From assembly GCF_000517545.1 (NCBI RefSeq), contig NZ_BAIV01000001.1, positions 206,265 to 270,264 of the forward strand: DNA of 64,000 nucleotides. Reading direction: 5' to 3'. The notes under the pieces were generated by a model, which saw only the letters and a program-made list of their open reading frames with translations, made no database searches and was not told the DNA's origin. The translations under genes were made by a program, and so were the position numbers. This document shows, one piece after another, positions 21,244 to 30,486 of this stretch; position 1 is the stretch's first letter; each line of letters starts with the position of its first letter. Source of the DNA: Bacteroides reticulotermitis JCM 10512. GTDB lineage: Bacteria; Bacteroidota; Bacteroidia; Bacteroidales; Bacteroidaceae.

Positions 21244-23258
21244 CTACCACCATTTCTGTTTATCGTCGATATAAGTGAATATACGTTCTTCTTTTCCTTT
21301 TGTTTTGTTTTTTAGCCACAATAGTGATCCGGATGGTACATTGTCGAATATTAGATAGTTTTCTGTTGCCACTTGGTGTCCTATGGAAATCCATTTATTT
21401 TCAAAATAAAATAGTTCATAGAGATTTCCCGGCTCTATCATATTCTGATCATTAATCGGGCAAAATTCAACTCCAGTAAATAAAGATGTATTGTGAGTTC
21501 CTAAATCATATCCAAACCAATAGTTCTTTTTGGGTATTCCTGGAGTATTAGTCATTCTAAAAAATGTAGCGTAATCTCCATCCATTCCCCTGTTTAACGA
21601 AATCTCGTTAATTCCTTCAGATAAAAGTTTACCAGATAAAACATGCTTTACAGTATCGGATAAAGATGATTTTCCTAGAAATTTTATTTCTGCAAAGTTT
21701 GGGTCACTATCTTTTGGAGCAACAAAGCGAATATATCGATGTTTTTTAGGCGTAGAAAAAATGATATATTCTATTCCAGTTGGCAATTTATTGATTTCAT
21801 ATAAAACATCGCTTCGATCAAAATTAGGAGAATTTGAACCTTCAAATTTTCCTCCAAGAAATGGGCTCCACCTGTCGGTCCAGTGGCAAGTAAGCACATG
21901 TTTACGATATAATTTAATTTTTACTTTTTTTATTTGATCGGGTTTGAATTCATGTATATTCCCCAAACTATTTATATAAAAAGGAGGAGCAATAGCAATA
22001 AAATGTCCTGCTGAGTAAGTTGCAGCAAGGTAGACTACGTTCTTATTTAAATTATTGAGAGAGAGCCTGCCATTAATTGCTTTTGAGATTTGTACTGGTT
22101 GCCAACTCTTACCGGCGATAAAGTTACATAAATAAATATTTTGCTGAGTTGATGTAGTAAAAACACGAGATTCGGATAGTCCGTATTGTGCGGATACATC
22201 TTCTAAGAATGGATCAATAAATAGGCTTGGAATCTCTTCCTTGCTTTCTTGGATAAAGGTTAAGTGATCTTGTCTTATTGCATATCCGGAGCGAAATACT
22301 TTACCTGCTCTTTTTACGGAATCGACATTGTATGCTAATTCTTGTGTGTTATAATTATGTGTTTTTTGATAGAAATGGGAGGCATCTATAACACCATATA
22401 ACTCCAAGCTCTGTCTATCATTCGTAGGAATAAAAGTAGAGTCATTGCGGATGTAGCAACCCAAGAATGTCCATTGCTTGTGAAATTAGCCCAATATGGT
22501 ACATAATCATATGCGGCAGGAATACTTAACGCACGCATAACACTTGTCATGTAGAGTGAGCGATCCATGCAGTTTCCTTTCATTATTCTGTCAAGCATCA
22601 GTATGTCCATTTGATGAGGATAATCATTTTCCCCTTTCTTGAATTCATCCATTACTTTATTATATATCAAAATGAAGGCTTCTTCCGCTGATTGAATATT
22701 AACTATGTATGGTGCATATTTCTTTCTGAGAATTTTTCTCCAATTTGAGATGGGCTCGTTTTGGATCCTATATGGCAAAATGTGTTGACAAAAGGTGGAA
22801 AAGTCTATTTGATTACTCCATGGAGTGCTTTTCCATGTGTTGAATCCTTCATCAATATTGTTAATTAAATAGGCAGCAGATAGTGACTGAGCATCTTGTA
22901 TGTATTGATCTTTTGTAACTTTCAAAGGTTCAGACTGTCTGCTTTTTATTTTTTTCCATAAGGAGTCTTGTACTCCTTTTGTTATTGTACAGGACATTAT
23001 TGAACATTTGTATTCATCCATAGTGGTTGTGTAGGGGTAGCCATGGGCCATGTTTGTAATAAGGAAGTCTGCGGCTTTGTATTTAATAGAATCTTTTTTA
23101 TAATAGTCTAATACCTTCTGCAATTCTTCTTTGTTTTCCTTTGCTATTTGATAAATATAATCATACTTAGAAGTACACCCTGCAATTGTAAAAAAGCAGA
23201 GGAAACTCAAACTGAATATTATTCCTAAGGTGAGCGTACATCTATATTCTGTTTTCAT
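21244..23258 (-). pseudogene. Transglutaminase-like/discoidin lipoprotein, copy 2, frameshifted
   Basis: Paralogue of the 19260 gene in convergent orientation. The start is placed at MKTEYRCTLTLG, giving a lipoprotein signal with lipobox IAGC. The N-terminal helical region (KENKEELQKVLDYYKKDS...AADFLITNM) leads to KGNCMDRSLYMTSVMRALSIPAAYDYV, with the catalytic Cys, and NGHSWVA. The frame then breaks at about 22446-22449; a T lost from GCTTAC would join GHSWVA to YIRNDSTFIPTNDR. The C-terminal discoidin domain (YDLGTHNTSLFTGVEFCP) is intact to 21244. It is the only cluster gene on the minus strand, and no TGGTC module faces it. Confidence 0.78.
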
Positions 23259-23388
23259 AGAAAAATAGTGATTATTTTCTTTACAAAGAATGTGATAAAT
23301 ATTGAGGATCACAAGGAATAATCCTTTTTTGTTTCTGACTAAATATGACCGGTCTTTTAAACTAAAGAAAAATGAGTTAAATGTGATC

Positions 23389-23445
23389 TGGTCCGAAATG
23401 GTCCGACTTATTTTTTGACTATCAGTTTTCTATCCTTTATTTTTG
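23389..23445 (+). promoter_or_regulatory. Cluster promoter P2 (TGGTC direct repeat + -33/-7)
   Basis: TGGTC (23389-23393), cgaaa, TGGTC (23399-23403), TTTG (23414-23417), 20 bp, TATTTTTG (23438-23445). The repeat-to--7 distance is 34 bp, as in the other four copies. A GACCGGTC palindrome lies just upstream at 23347-23354. Confidence 0.85.
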
Positions 23446-23652
23446 ACGAGGTGAGAGATAGAAAACAAATTCAGAAGGAGTGAAGCGATGAATTGTTGAG
23501 TCTAGCCGAACGCTTTACATCCCTTACTCTTTATTTTTAAAAAAAAGGAGGTAAAGCTTTTTTTTGTTGTATAGCAAATTCGTTTTGTTGATCTGATGAA
23601 ATGATAAATATAGGTGTTACTTATTAATATTGACATTTAAATAATTTGTATT
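23446..23652 (+). promoter_or_regulatory. Conserved ~200-nt leader before NVEALA 3
   Basis: This untranslated leader resembles the one before NVEALA 4 (28742-28941). Shared blocks occur in the same order: ACAAATT, GTTGAGTCT-GCCGA (from 23494), AAAAGGAGGTAA (GGAGGTAA at 23547-23554) and CAAATTCGTTTTGTT. The other three cluster promoters lack it. It could be a structured regulatory leader. The GGAGGTAA is ~99 nt from the start codon, too far to be its ribosome-binding site. Confidence 0.5.
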
Positions 23653-23934
23653 ATGAAAAAGAGTTTTAAAGGAGTTATTTGTGGTATTGTAATCGCATGT
23701 TTTATTGGTTTAAATATCTATACTTTACAAAATGAGACTAAATTGTCTGATCTTACATTAGCTAATATAGAAGCTTTGGCAAATAATAGGGAGAGTGGTT
23801 ATTCTTGCTCAGCTTCTGCAAATTGCTACTACGGTGGTAGGCAGGAGGGGAGTGTTTCATGTACTGGAACAAGCAATTGCTCAAGTGGACATCAGTATGT
23901 TATTTGTGATGGGAATATTAGTTATTGTGTCTAA
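23653..23934 (+). CDS. NVEALA-family secreted peptide 3
   Basis: A 93-residue precursor: hydrophobic segment residues 8-21, then LSDLTLANIEALA ending at residue 43. The 50-residue C-terminal part has six cysteines (SC, NC, SC, NC, IC, YC) and many Gly/Ser/Asn, like a small disulfide-rich peptide. The leader region is nearly identical to that of peptide 4 (LSDLxLANIEALA), while the mature parts are unrelated in sequence. The propeller gene follows after 15 bp. Confidence 0.82.
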   Translation: MKKSFKGVICGIVIACFIGLNIYTLQNETKLSDLTLANIEALANNRESGYSCSASANCYYGGRQEGSVSCTGTSNCSSGHQYVICDGNISYCV

Positions 23935-23949
23935 AAATGAATTAGATAT

Positions 23950-24945
23950 ATGTATACGATTAAAGGTAAAGTTACTTTTTATTTTCTTGTATTTATCCTT
24001 TTAACAACAATATCCTGTGGAGATAAAAAACAAGACGGGTTAGTTCAAGTATTGACTTTAGTTCCTGATACAGTGCTAAATGAACTTAATGATTCAATAT
24101 TTATTTCTCCACATATAAAATGTATGGCTGTTTCGGCAAATGGTGATATTCATTATACAGATTATGCCGATGGAATGGTTGTTTTGGATACATGCTATAA
24201 CTTAAAATCTCGCATTGGGACGAGAGGACTAGGACCAGGGGAACTTATAGGTGCTGCTCACTTCTATTTAGGTGAAAATGATTCTATATATATATTAAAT
24301 GAAGGAAAGCGTGCCATAGAAGTCTTTTCTGGGGGAAATTACAATCACACAATAGATCTTCCGGAAAGTATTTGTTTTACTTTCAATACCCGCTTTTTAG
24401 TTCATGGGGGGGATATCTATCATTCTGTTATAGCGAAAGAGGCACCTGTTTTTATGTTTGGTGGATATGAACCGATTTTTTTGTGTTCGTATGCTATATC
24501 GGATGATCCTACATTTGGCAGGCATGCTACCAAGCATGTTGTAGAAGGAGATAATTGTTTCTTTTTGATAGGTTGTGCCTATCCTGTATTGCAACAATAT
24601 TCTATGCAAGGAAAGCTATTGCAAGATTGTGACCTATCCATAGTCCCTGAAATAGAAAAGATGATGGAAGCCTATCAGAACACTTTGCAGAATCCGGGGA
24701 GTTATTTTACTATTATACAAGATGCTTATTATACGGATAATCATTTATATGTATTAATCGGAACGCGTAAACAGGATAAATATTTCTGTCATGATGTGGC
24801 TGTGCTTTATGCGTCTGAAAGCGAATTGAAGCATATCGCTACTTATCGACTTTCCGAAAATGTATATGACTCTTTTTGTGTTGGAGGAACTAAAATATAT
24901 GCCCATAATGCATCGAAATCGAGTATCGATATTTTCACATTTTAG
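23950..24945 (+). CDS. Beta-propeller lipoprotein 3
   Basis: 331 residues, intact. Lipoprotein signal MYTIKGKVTFYFLVFILLTTISCGD (lipobox ISC). Propeller elements include KSRIGTRGLGPGELIGAAHFYLGENDSIYILNEGKRAIEVFSG, with the family GxxGxGPGE turn, and repeated 'xIYVxD'-like strands. It is co-transcribed with NVEALA 3 from P2 and is one of two uninterrupted propeller genes here. Ligand unknown; a role as a receptor or chaperone for the adjacent peptide is inference. Confidence 0.8.
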   Translation: MYTIKGKVTFYFLVFILLTTISCGDKKQDGLVQVLTLVPDTVLNELNDSIFISPHIKCMAVSANGDIHYTDYADGMVVLDTCYNLKSRIGTRGLGPGELIGAAHFYLGENDSIYILNEGKRAIEVFSGGNYNHTIDLPESICFTFNTRFLVHGGDIYHSVIAKEAPVFMFGGYEPIFLCSYAISDDPTFGRHATKHVVEGDNCFFLIGCAYPVLQQYSMQGKLLQDCDLSIVPEIEKMMEAYQNTLQNPGSYFTIIQDAYYTDNHLYVLIGTRKQDKYFCHDVAVLYASESELKHIATYRLSENVYDSFCVGGTKIYAHNASKSSIDIFTF

Positions 24946-25192
24946 AATAAGAAATTACGATAGCTTGCGTAGATATATCGTTTTATCTCTTGTAATGGAT
25001 TAGCATAATATAAATGCTCATTCCGGGGTGAGGCAGAACTCGAAGAACGAAGCCAGTAACTACTAAATCTTCAGTTGAGAGTGCACAGCAATATTGACTT
25101 TTTTTTCATGGATAGTAAAGCATGGAAGTAGTGCATGGAAAATTAGCCTTGTTCTGAATAGTGAAGTGTACAATATTCCATGCAACTATACT

Positions 25193-25249
25193 AGGTCCGA
25201 ATTGGTCAGACCTATTTCTTGATTATTTCTCTCTTATCTTTTACATTTG
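25193..25249 (+). promoter_or_regulatory. Cluster promoter P3 (GGTC direct repeat + -33/-7)
   Basis: AGGTC (25193-25197), cgaat, TGGTC (25203-25207), CTTG (25218-25221), 20 bp, TACATTTG (25242-25249). Upstream, GTGTACAATATTCCATG (25166-25182) is repeated at the same distance from P4. The gap 24946-25348 contains nothing else convincing; the leader downstream has no NVEALA gene. Confidence 0.8.
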
Positions 25250-25348
25250 ACGAAACAAGTGATAGATGATTTGATATTTATTGGAAACTCACTGTTTTAT
25301 GAAATATATTTAGAAATAGTATCACTGCTTTGATTTAAAAGAAAATTT

Positions 25349-26447
25349 ATGAGAGAAGGTTACATGTTTTTATTCGGAATTTTTCTTGCATTTTGTTCAT
25401 GTAAGTCAGATGTTTCTATGCACAGCGACTTAGTAGACATTGTTTCATGCGATAAATTTGAAGATAAGTCGTTTACTCGTGTGGATCAATTGAATGCAGT
25501 CTCTTTCAATGATTCTGTGATACAAAATCTGACACGGATAGCATTATTTGATTCCTTATTATTTACGATTGATTCTACAGTAACTTCAGATACATTAGTT
25601 CGCTGCTTTTCTACGGTCAATAAGAAATACTTGGGTAGTGTTTTTCTTAAAGGAAATGCCCCTACAGAACTGTTGTCAGCATCAAGTATTAGTGCTTCTG
25701 TTGACTCTTTGAGCTTTTGGACTTTTGATATGACAAAATAATTGTGGACAGGCATGGCGTTTGACAAACTGAGTAACCGTTTTCTATTCCAGAGTGCTGA
25801 AGATACTGATGTCTTGAATTTACGTAATTCGAATTTGCCAGGTTTGGATAATCCTGTTTGGATTGAGGGTGGATTTGTAATAAGCAGTCTTTCCAAGTAT
25901 ATAGATAGGTTCTTTATCTATGACTCTAATGCCCAATTAGTGAAATCGGTTGTAAACCCCGATTTGATCTTTAAAGAGAATTATAATGAGGGTATCTTGG
26001 CGGATATTTTGTCAACAAGGATGTGTGTGACTCCAGATCGGTCGAAAGTTATTTTAGCCGGTCGTTATTTAGATCTGATCGAAATCTATGATTCAAAAGG
26101 TAATCTGCAGAAAATGTTGAAAGGTCCGGAAAAAGAATTTGATCTAAAATTTGATACAAAGCGTTCAATTGAAAGATCAACTCTCGTCAAATCAGAAGAA
26201 ACTAAAAGGGCGTACCTTGCTGTCCAAGCTACGAACAATAACATTTATGCATTATACTCAGGTAAGAATAAGAAAGATAAAGAGCATTATTCTTATTCCA
26301 AACTGCTATATGTTTTTTCCTTGAATGGGAATGTAATGGTGAAGTACACACTGGATACACCTAATTATTAGTTTTGCTGTAGATGAAAAGCAAAAAATGA
26401 TTTATGCTATATCTATTGATGCTGAAGTTGTTTCTTTTGATATATAA
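25349..26447 (+). pseudogene. Beta-propeller lipoprotein 4, with a nonsense codon and a frameshift
   Basis: A lipoprotein (GIFLAFCSCKSD) related to the other propellers: GSVFLKGNAPTELLSASSI, DVLNLRNSNLPGLDNPVW, IYDSKGNLQKMLKGPEKEFDLKF. An in-frame TAA at 25739-25741 (FDMTK*LWTGMAFDK) interrupts it; CAA to TAA would be a single transition. At ~26362-26364 one extra A shifts the frame, and the true C-terminus (SFAVDEKQKMIY...VVSFDI) ends at 26447. It lies directly behind P3 without a peptide gene. Two independent lesions make real decay plausible here. Confidence 0.72.
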
Positions 26448-26495
26448 AAGATTTGAAAAGCTTAATAACCCTTTATTTGAGATGAATAGAACTGA

Positions 26496-26729
26496 TTTTA
26501 TTATAAGCAATTGTTACTGGATAATGAACGACTTATACTCCAGATGAATGACGAAATTCAGTTTGCTTATCTGAAACTTGGTGAGCTAATAAAGTTGTTA
26601 AAAAAATAAAATTTGGTATTCTTCCTGCATCTTATTATATGTGAATTTGATATGGAGCTGCAAAATGTCTTTTGTAGATATAGTCGTATAAATAGTATTG
26701 ATGCTGAAATTATGTCTTTTGAAGTATGA
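26496..26729 (+). pseudogene. Remnants of deleted cluster genes
   Basis: Two short open stretches remain. 26496-26608 encodes the tail QLLLDNERLILQMNDEIQFAY and ends LLKK; I cannot assign it. The last codons before 26729 read RINSIDAEIMSFEV, closely matching the end of propeller 4 (AISIDAEVVSFDI), so this is the 3' stub of another propeller gene. Its TGA overlaps the ATG of the next gene, the arrangement seen in intact propeller/transglutaminase pairs. This indicates a deletion or recombination between propeller paralogues. Confidence 0.55.
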
Positions 26730-28643
26730 AAAACTTTATATATTTAATCGCCTTTTATCTATTATATACTGGTTGTTCAAAAAATGAAGTACAAGTGGCG
26801 CTTGATTATGCGGGGACAAACCGTGCGGAACTGGAGAAAGTGCTTGCTTACTATAAAGATCCAAAAGATTCTCTAAAATTAAGAGCAGCATGTTTCCTCA
26901 TTGCAAATATGCCTTATCATGGATATTTGTGGAGTGAAAGACAGGAGATGTATCGAAAGAAAATTGCTGCTGGAGGAAGAGTATTAGGACGAGGAATTTT
27001 GCGTAAATTTTGGGAGGAATCGCAGATGCCGGATGAACAGGAGTTCGTGCTTGATGCGCATTCGCTAACATCTGATTTTCTTATACGAAACATAGAGAGT
27101 GCCTTCCGAGTATGGGAGTTGTCTCCTTGGCGTGAGAAGGTTGATTATAATACTTTTTGCCATTATATACTGCCATATCGTTTGGCGGATGAACCGCTAT
27201 CCATAAGTTGGCGAGATAGTTTAAATTTACACTTTTCTCCAATTATAGAAAAAGAGACAGATATGCAACGAGCATTTGTGTTGATCAGCAAATATGTAAA
27301 TAAGAAAATGTCGCAATCTAGTGTTGCTTGTCCGCATGTGATGGATATATTATCACTTAATAAATACGGCTATGGCTTTGCGAGATCGATCTTTGCTTTT
27401 AGGAAATGCTTTGCGCGCAGTTGGTATACCGGCTGTATATGATTATGTACATTCATGGGCAAACTATAGTGAAGTAGGGCATACATGGATTGCACTTCCT
27501 TATCAAGGGAAGACTTATACACTTCTGGATAAAGATTCTGTGCTCCGCACTGGAAATAGAATTGATGCATCAATGTTCAAACCAACTCATATACTTGAAT
27601 CTGATTATCCTTTTGTGATAGATTCTATAAAGCGAGTCAGCAAAGTTTGGCGTAGTATCTATAGATTCAGTTGGGAGGAAGATCCTAGTTTCTTGAAATA
27701 TATACCTTGGAATTTAGCCAATCCTTTTAGTGTGGATGTGTCGGATAAGTATGCTTTGACTAGCAGTGTTTCTATTGTATCTCTAACAAAAGCTAAGGTT
27801 GCATATCTGTGTACCTTCCGTACAGGCCGCGATTGGCAGCTCGCTGCATGGGCGCCTCGCGAAAGGAATGGTTTTACATTTCGTAATGTTGGCCATTCTA
27901 TTGTTTATCAACTTGTGGAGCTAAATGCTGGAGTTCTTACTCCTTTAGGATATCCATTCATATTGCGAATTGATGGGCGGAAAGTTATTCTTAAACCGGA
28001 TCTGCAAACAAAACAAAAAGTATTGTTACATAGAAAATATCCATTTTTTACGCATTGGACCAATCAATGGGGAAAGATGCTTCAAGGACGTTTTGAAGGT
28101 AGTCACTCTTCAGATTTCAAACATGCGAAAATATTGTATACCATACGGTCGACCCCGCTTTTTCAGAACATTGTAGAACTTAATACTGATGAAAAATTCA
28201 AGTATATACGTTATGTATGTCCTACTGATTGTCGAACGCCTTTGGCTGAAATTGAATTTTGGAGTGATGGACAGCGACTACTAGGAAAAGTAGTCGGTGA
28301 AAAAGCTACTGCATTGGAAAACTGTTTTGATAGCGATATGCAGACTTGTCCTAGCTGTAAACAAACAGGTTATTGGGTGGGACTCGCATTAGAATCCCCA
28401 AAATATATACAAAAAATAGTCTATTACCCCAAGAATGATGATAATTTCATTCAACTTCGGCAGGAGTATGAGTTGTTGTATTATGATCACAAGTGGATTT
28501 CTTTAGGACGTAGAATTGCAACTAATATGTCGCTTGAATATGATAGTGTACCTGAACGGTCTTTGTTACTTTTGAGAAATCGTACAAAAGGAAAAGAAGA
28601 ACGAATCTTTATTTATGAAGGCGGAAGGCAAGTCTGGATGTAA
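26726..28643 (+). pseudogene. Transglutaminase-like/discoidin lipoprotein, copy 3, frameshifted at the active site
   Basis: A lipoprotein (LIAFYLLYTGCSK) paralogous to the 19260 and 21244 genes: NRAELEKVLAYYKDPKDS...AACFLIANM, SAFRVWELSPW, then HVMDILSLNKYGYG. The frame breaks at ~27375-27385, exactly where the catalytic Cys motif should be; copy 2 reads KGNCMDRSLY. The second frame resumes at LRDRSLLLGNALRAVGIPAVYDYV, followed by VGHTWIALPYQGKTYTLLDKD (His and Asp) and a C-terminal discoidin domain to 28643. A net loss of two bases (TTTT to TTT and CC to C) would restore GFCRDRSLL. Confidence 0.78.
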
Positions 28644-28684
28644 TTCTGTATCTCTTTGTGTACAATATTCCATGTAATTGCTGT

Positions 28685-28741
28685 TGGTCTAAAATGGTCA
28701 GGCTTGTTCTTTGATTATTAGTTTCTTATCCCTTACTTTTG
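28685..28741 (+). promoter_or_regulatory. Cluster promoter P4 (TGGTC direct repeat + -33/-7)
   Basis: TGGTC (28685-28689), taaaa, TGGTC (28695-28699), TTTG (28710-28713), 20 bp, TACTTTTG (28734-28741). The upstream GTGTACAATATTCCATG (28658-28674) is shared with P3 at the same 10-bp distance from the repeat. Confidence 0.85.
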
Positions 28742-28941
28742 ACGAGAAGAGAATTAGTAAACAAATTTTCAAAGAGTAATGGGATAAATGTTGAGTCTTG
28801 CCGAGCACTTCATATCCTTTGCTTTTTAACCATCAAAAAGGAGGTAAGGCAAACGCAAAAATCATTTGGCTTTATAACAAATTTGTTTTGTTTATTTATT
28901 GAAGAGACAAATTCAGTTTTTTTAATTAAACTATTATTATT
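28742..28941 (+). promoter_or_regulatory. Conserved ~200-nt leader before NVEALA 4
   Basis: Counterpart of the 23446-23652 leader. GTTGAGTCTTGCCGAGC starts at 28790, AAAAAGGAGGTAAGGC covers 28835-28850 (GGAGGTAA 28840-28847), then ATAACAAATTTGTTTTGTT. The spacing between blocks is within a few bases of the other copy. No convincing small coding frame is shared by both. Confidence 0.5.
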
Positions 28942-29214
28942 ATGAGAAAGAAAACGTTAAGTATAGTATTTTTATTTATTATGGCTATAGGCTATGGTAT
29001 ATATGTATCGCAAGACAAAGATAACCTGTCTGATCTTGCTTTGGCTAATATAGAGGCATTAGCAAGTGATTATGAATTACCAGAATTGGAGGTCACATGT
29101 AATGGAAAAGGAGGGGTTTGTTGGCGAATCTCAAGAATCGAATGTACAGTGCATAACTGGCCCGATTGTGAGTTCTCTGGTTATCAACACGAATCATGTT
29201 TGAGTCCTTGTTAA
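28942..29214 (+). CDS. NVEALA-family secreted peptide 4
   Basis: A 90-residue precursor: hydrophobic segment residues 5-21, LSDLALANIEALA ending at residue 41. The 49-residue C-terminal part has six cysteines (TCNGKGGVC, IEC, PDC, ESC, SPC). The leader is almost the same as that of peptide 3, while the mature part differs completely. First gene of the P4 operon, which also encodes a thioredoxin-like protein and a signal peptidase. Confidence 0.82.
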   Translation: MRKKTLSIVFLFIMAIGYGIYVSQDKDNLSDLALANIEALASDYELPELEVTCNGKGGVCWRISRIECTVHNWPDCEFSGYQHESCLSPC

Positions 29215-29227
29215 TCTAAATGAAGAG

Positions 29228-29303
29228 ATGAGGCTATTTATTCAACTATTTTTTGTGCTTTAATTTTAAATAAAATGGAAAAATATAATGGGGATAGCCT
29301 CAT
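29228..29303 (+). other. Long-loop inverted repeat between NVEALA 4 and its propeller gene
   Basis: ATGAGGCTAT (29228-29237) pairs perfectly with ATAGCCTCAT (29294-29303) around a 56-nt AT-rich loop. Stem length and loop size match the 18054-18127 element although the sequence is different. Here the stem is followed by A rather than T, so a simple terminator on this strand is unlikely; mRNA processing or translational control is possible. Confidence 0.45.
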
Positions 29304-29312
29304 AAAAAAATA

Positions 29313-30486
29313 ATGTATATGAATAAGATAGGACTGATTTTATTATTGGCAATTGTTTACGGATGTTCTCTTAGTAAGCAAAATGTAACTATTGAGATTG
29401 AAACCATACCGGTTGCAGTAAATGATATGCTTGCGAACGCTTCTTCCTTCATTGGAAAAATAGAGATAATTCCTCTGGAGACGAATGATTCATCATTAAC
29501 CCAAATAGGCAAAAAAGTAATTTATAACAGGGAAATGGATATGTATGCACTTTATACTAGGGACCAGATTGTGTTTACGTTCACTGGAGATGGTCGCTTT
29601 ATTGCTAATTCAAAAAATATGCAAGGGCAAGGTCCTCAAGAGTATAATATGGCACTAGATATAAAATTCAATCCTGATTTAAAAGGAGTTGATCTTTTAG
29701 ACCCCTATGGTTTAATATATACATATAGTCCTAGCTTCAATCTTATATCTAAGAAAAAGGTCAAATCTGAGTTTGTCCTTAACAAATTTATGGCGTTGAG
29801 CCTACATATTATGTTTTCACTTATCCTACTCTGTGGGCAGGTGAAGAGGTTTTGTTCGTAAATATGGATACGAAAGTGACAAAGAATGTGAGGTATAGTG
29901 GAACGATTTCTTTAAATTCAATGGACAGAGAGTGCTTTCACAAAGTCGGAAATAATTTCTATTTTATTCCTCCGGGTATTAATTATTATTTTTATCGAGT
30001 TGATGAACAGGAGATGAAGCTGACTCCTATTATGTATCTCGATTTTGGAGATGCGGAAATAAAAGATGAAGACTTACCTGGTCGTGCGATTGAAGAAAGA
30101 GTTGATTCAGATAAGGAAAGAAAAAAACTGGCAGATGAGGTCGATAAGAGGTGGAATGCTGTGCGAGAGTCTGATTATATTTATCCTTTAATCAAATTTT
30201 TCAATGATGATTATGTTTATGTGTATCTAGTTCAGGGAGATAAACGTCCGGGAAATACTTTTATTTTTAACAGAAAATCGAAAGAGTCCTTTTTAACGAA
30301 AGATAAAAAACCTATTATGTTCCCTCCTTGCTTTGCTATGTCGATAATGTGCTATTGAGTATTTGTGAACCAGAAGAGGTTCCTGTATCTGTGGATACTA
30401 GTTTAATGTCTTTGGAAAATATTGATAAAATGAAGCAATTGAAAGAAGATGATAATCCTGTAATACTAAAATATTACCTAAAATGA
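29313..30486 (+). pseudogene. Beta-propeller lipoprotein 5, two frameshifts
   Basis: A lipoprotein (LLLAIVYGCSLS) of ~391 residues after repair: VNDMLANASSFIGKIEIIPLETND, then IYNREMDMYALYTRDQIVFTF and SKNMQGQGPQEYNMALDIKFN, with the propeller GxGPxEY turn. Break 1 is at ~29801-29804: one C missing (AGC CCT) joins ALS to PTYYVFTYPTLWAGEEVLFVN. Break 2 is at ~30337-30339: one T missing joins FPPCFA to YVDNVLLSICEPEEV, ending at 30486. The final TGA overlaps the ATG of the 30483 gene, which supports the repaired reading. Confidence 0.75.
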
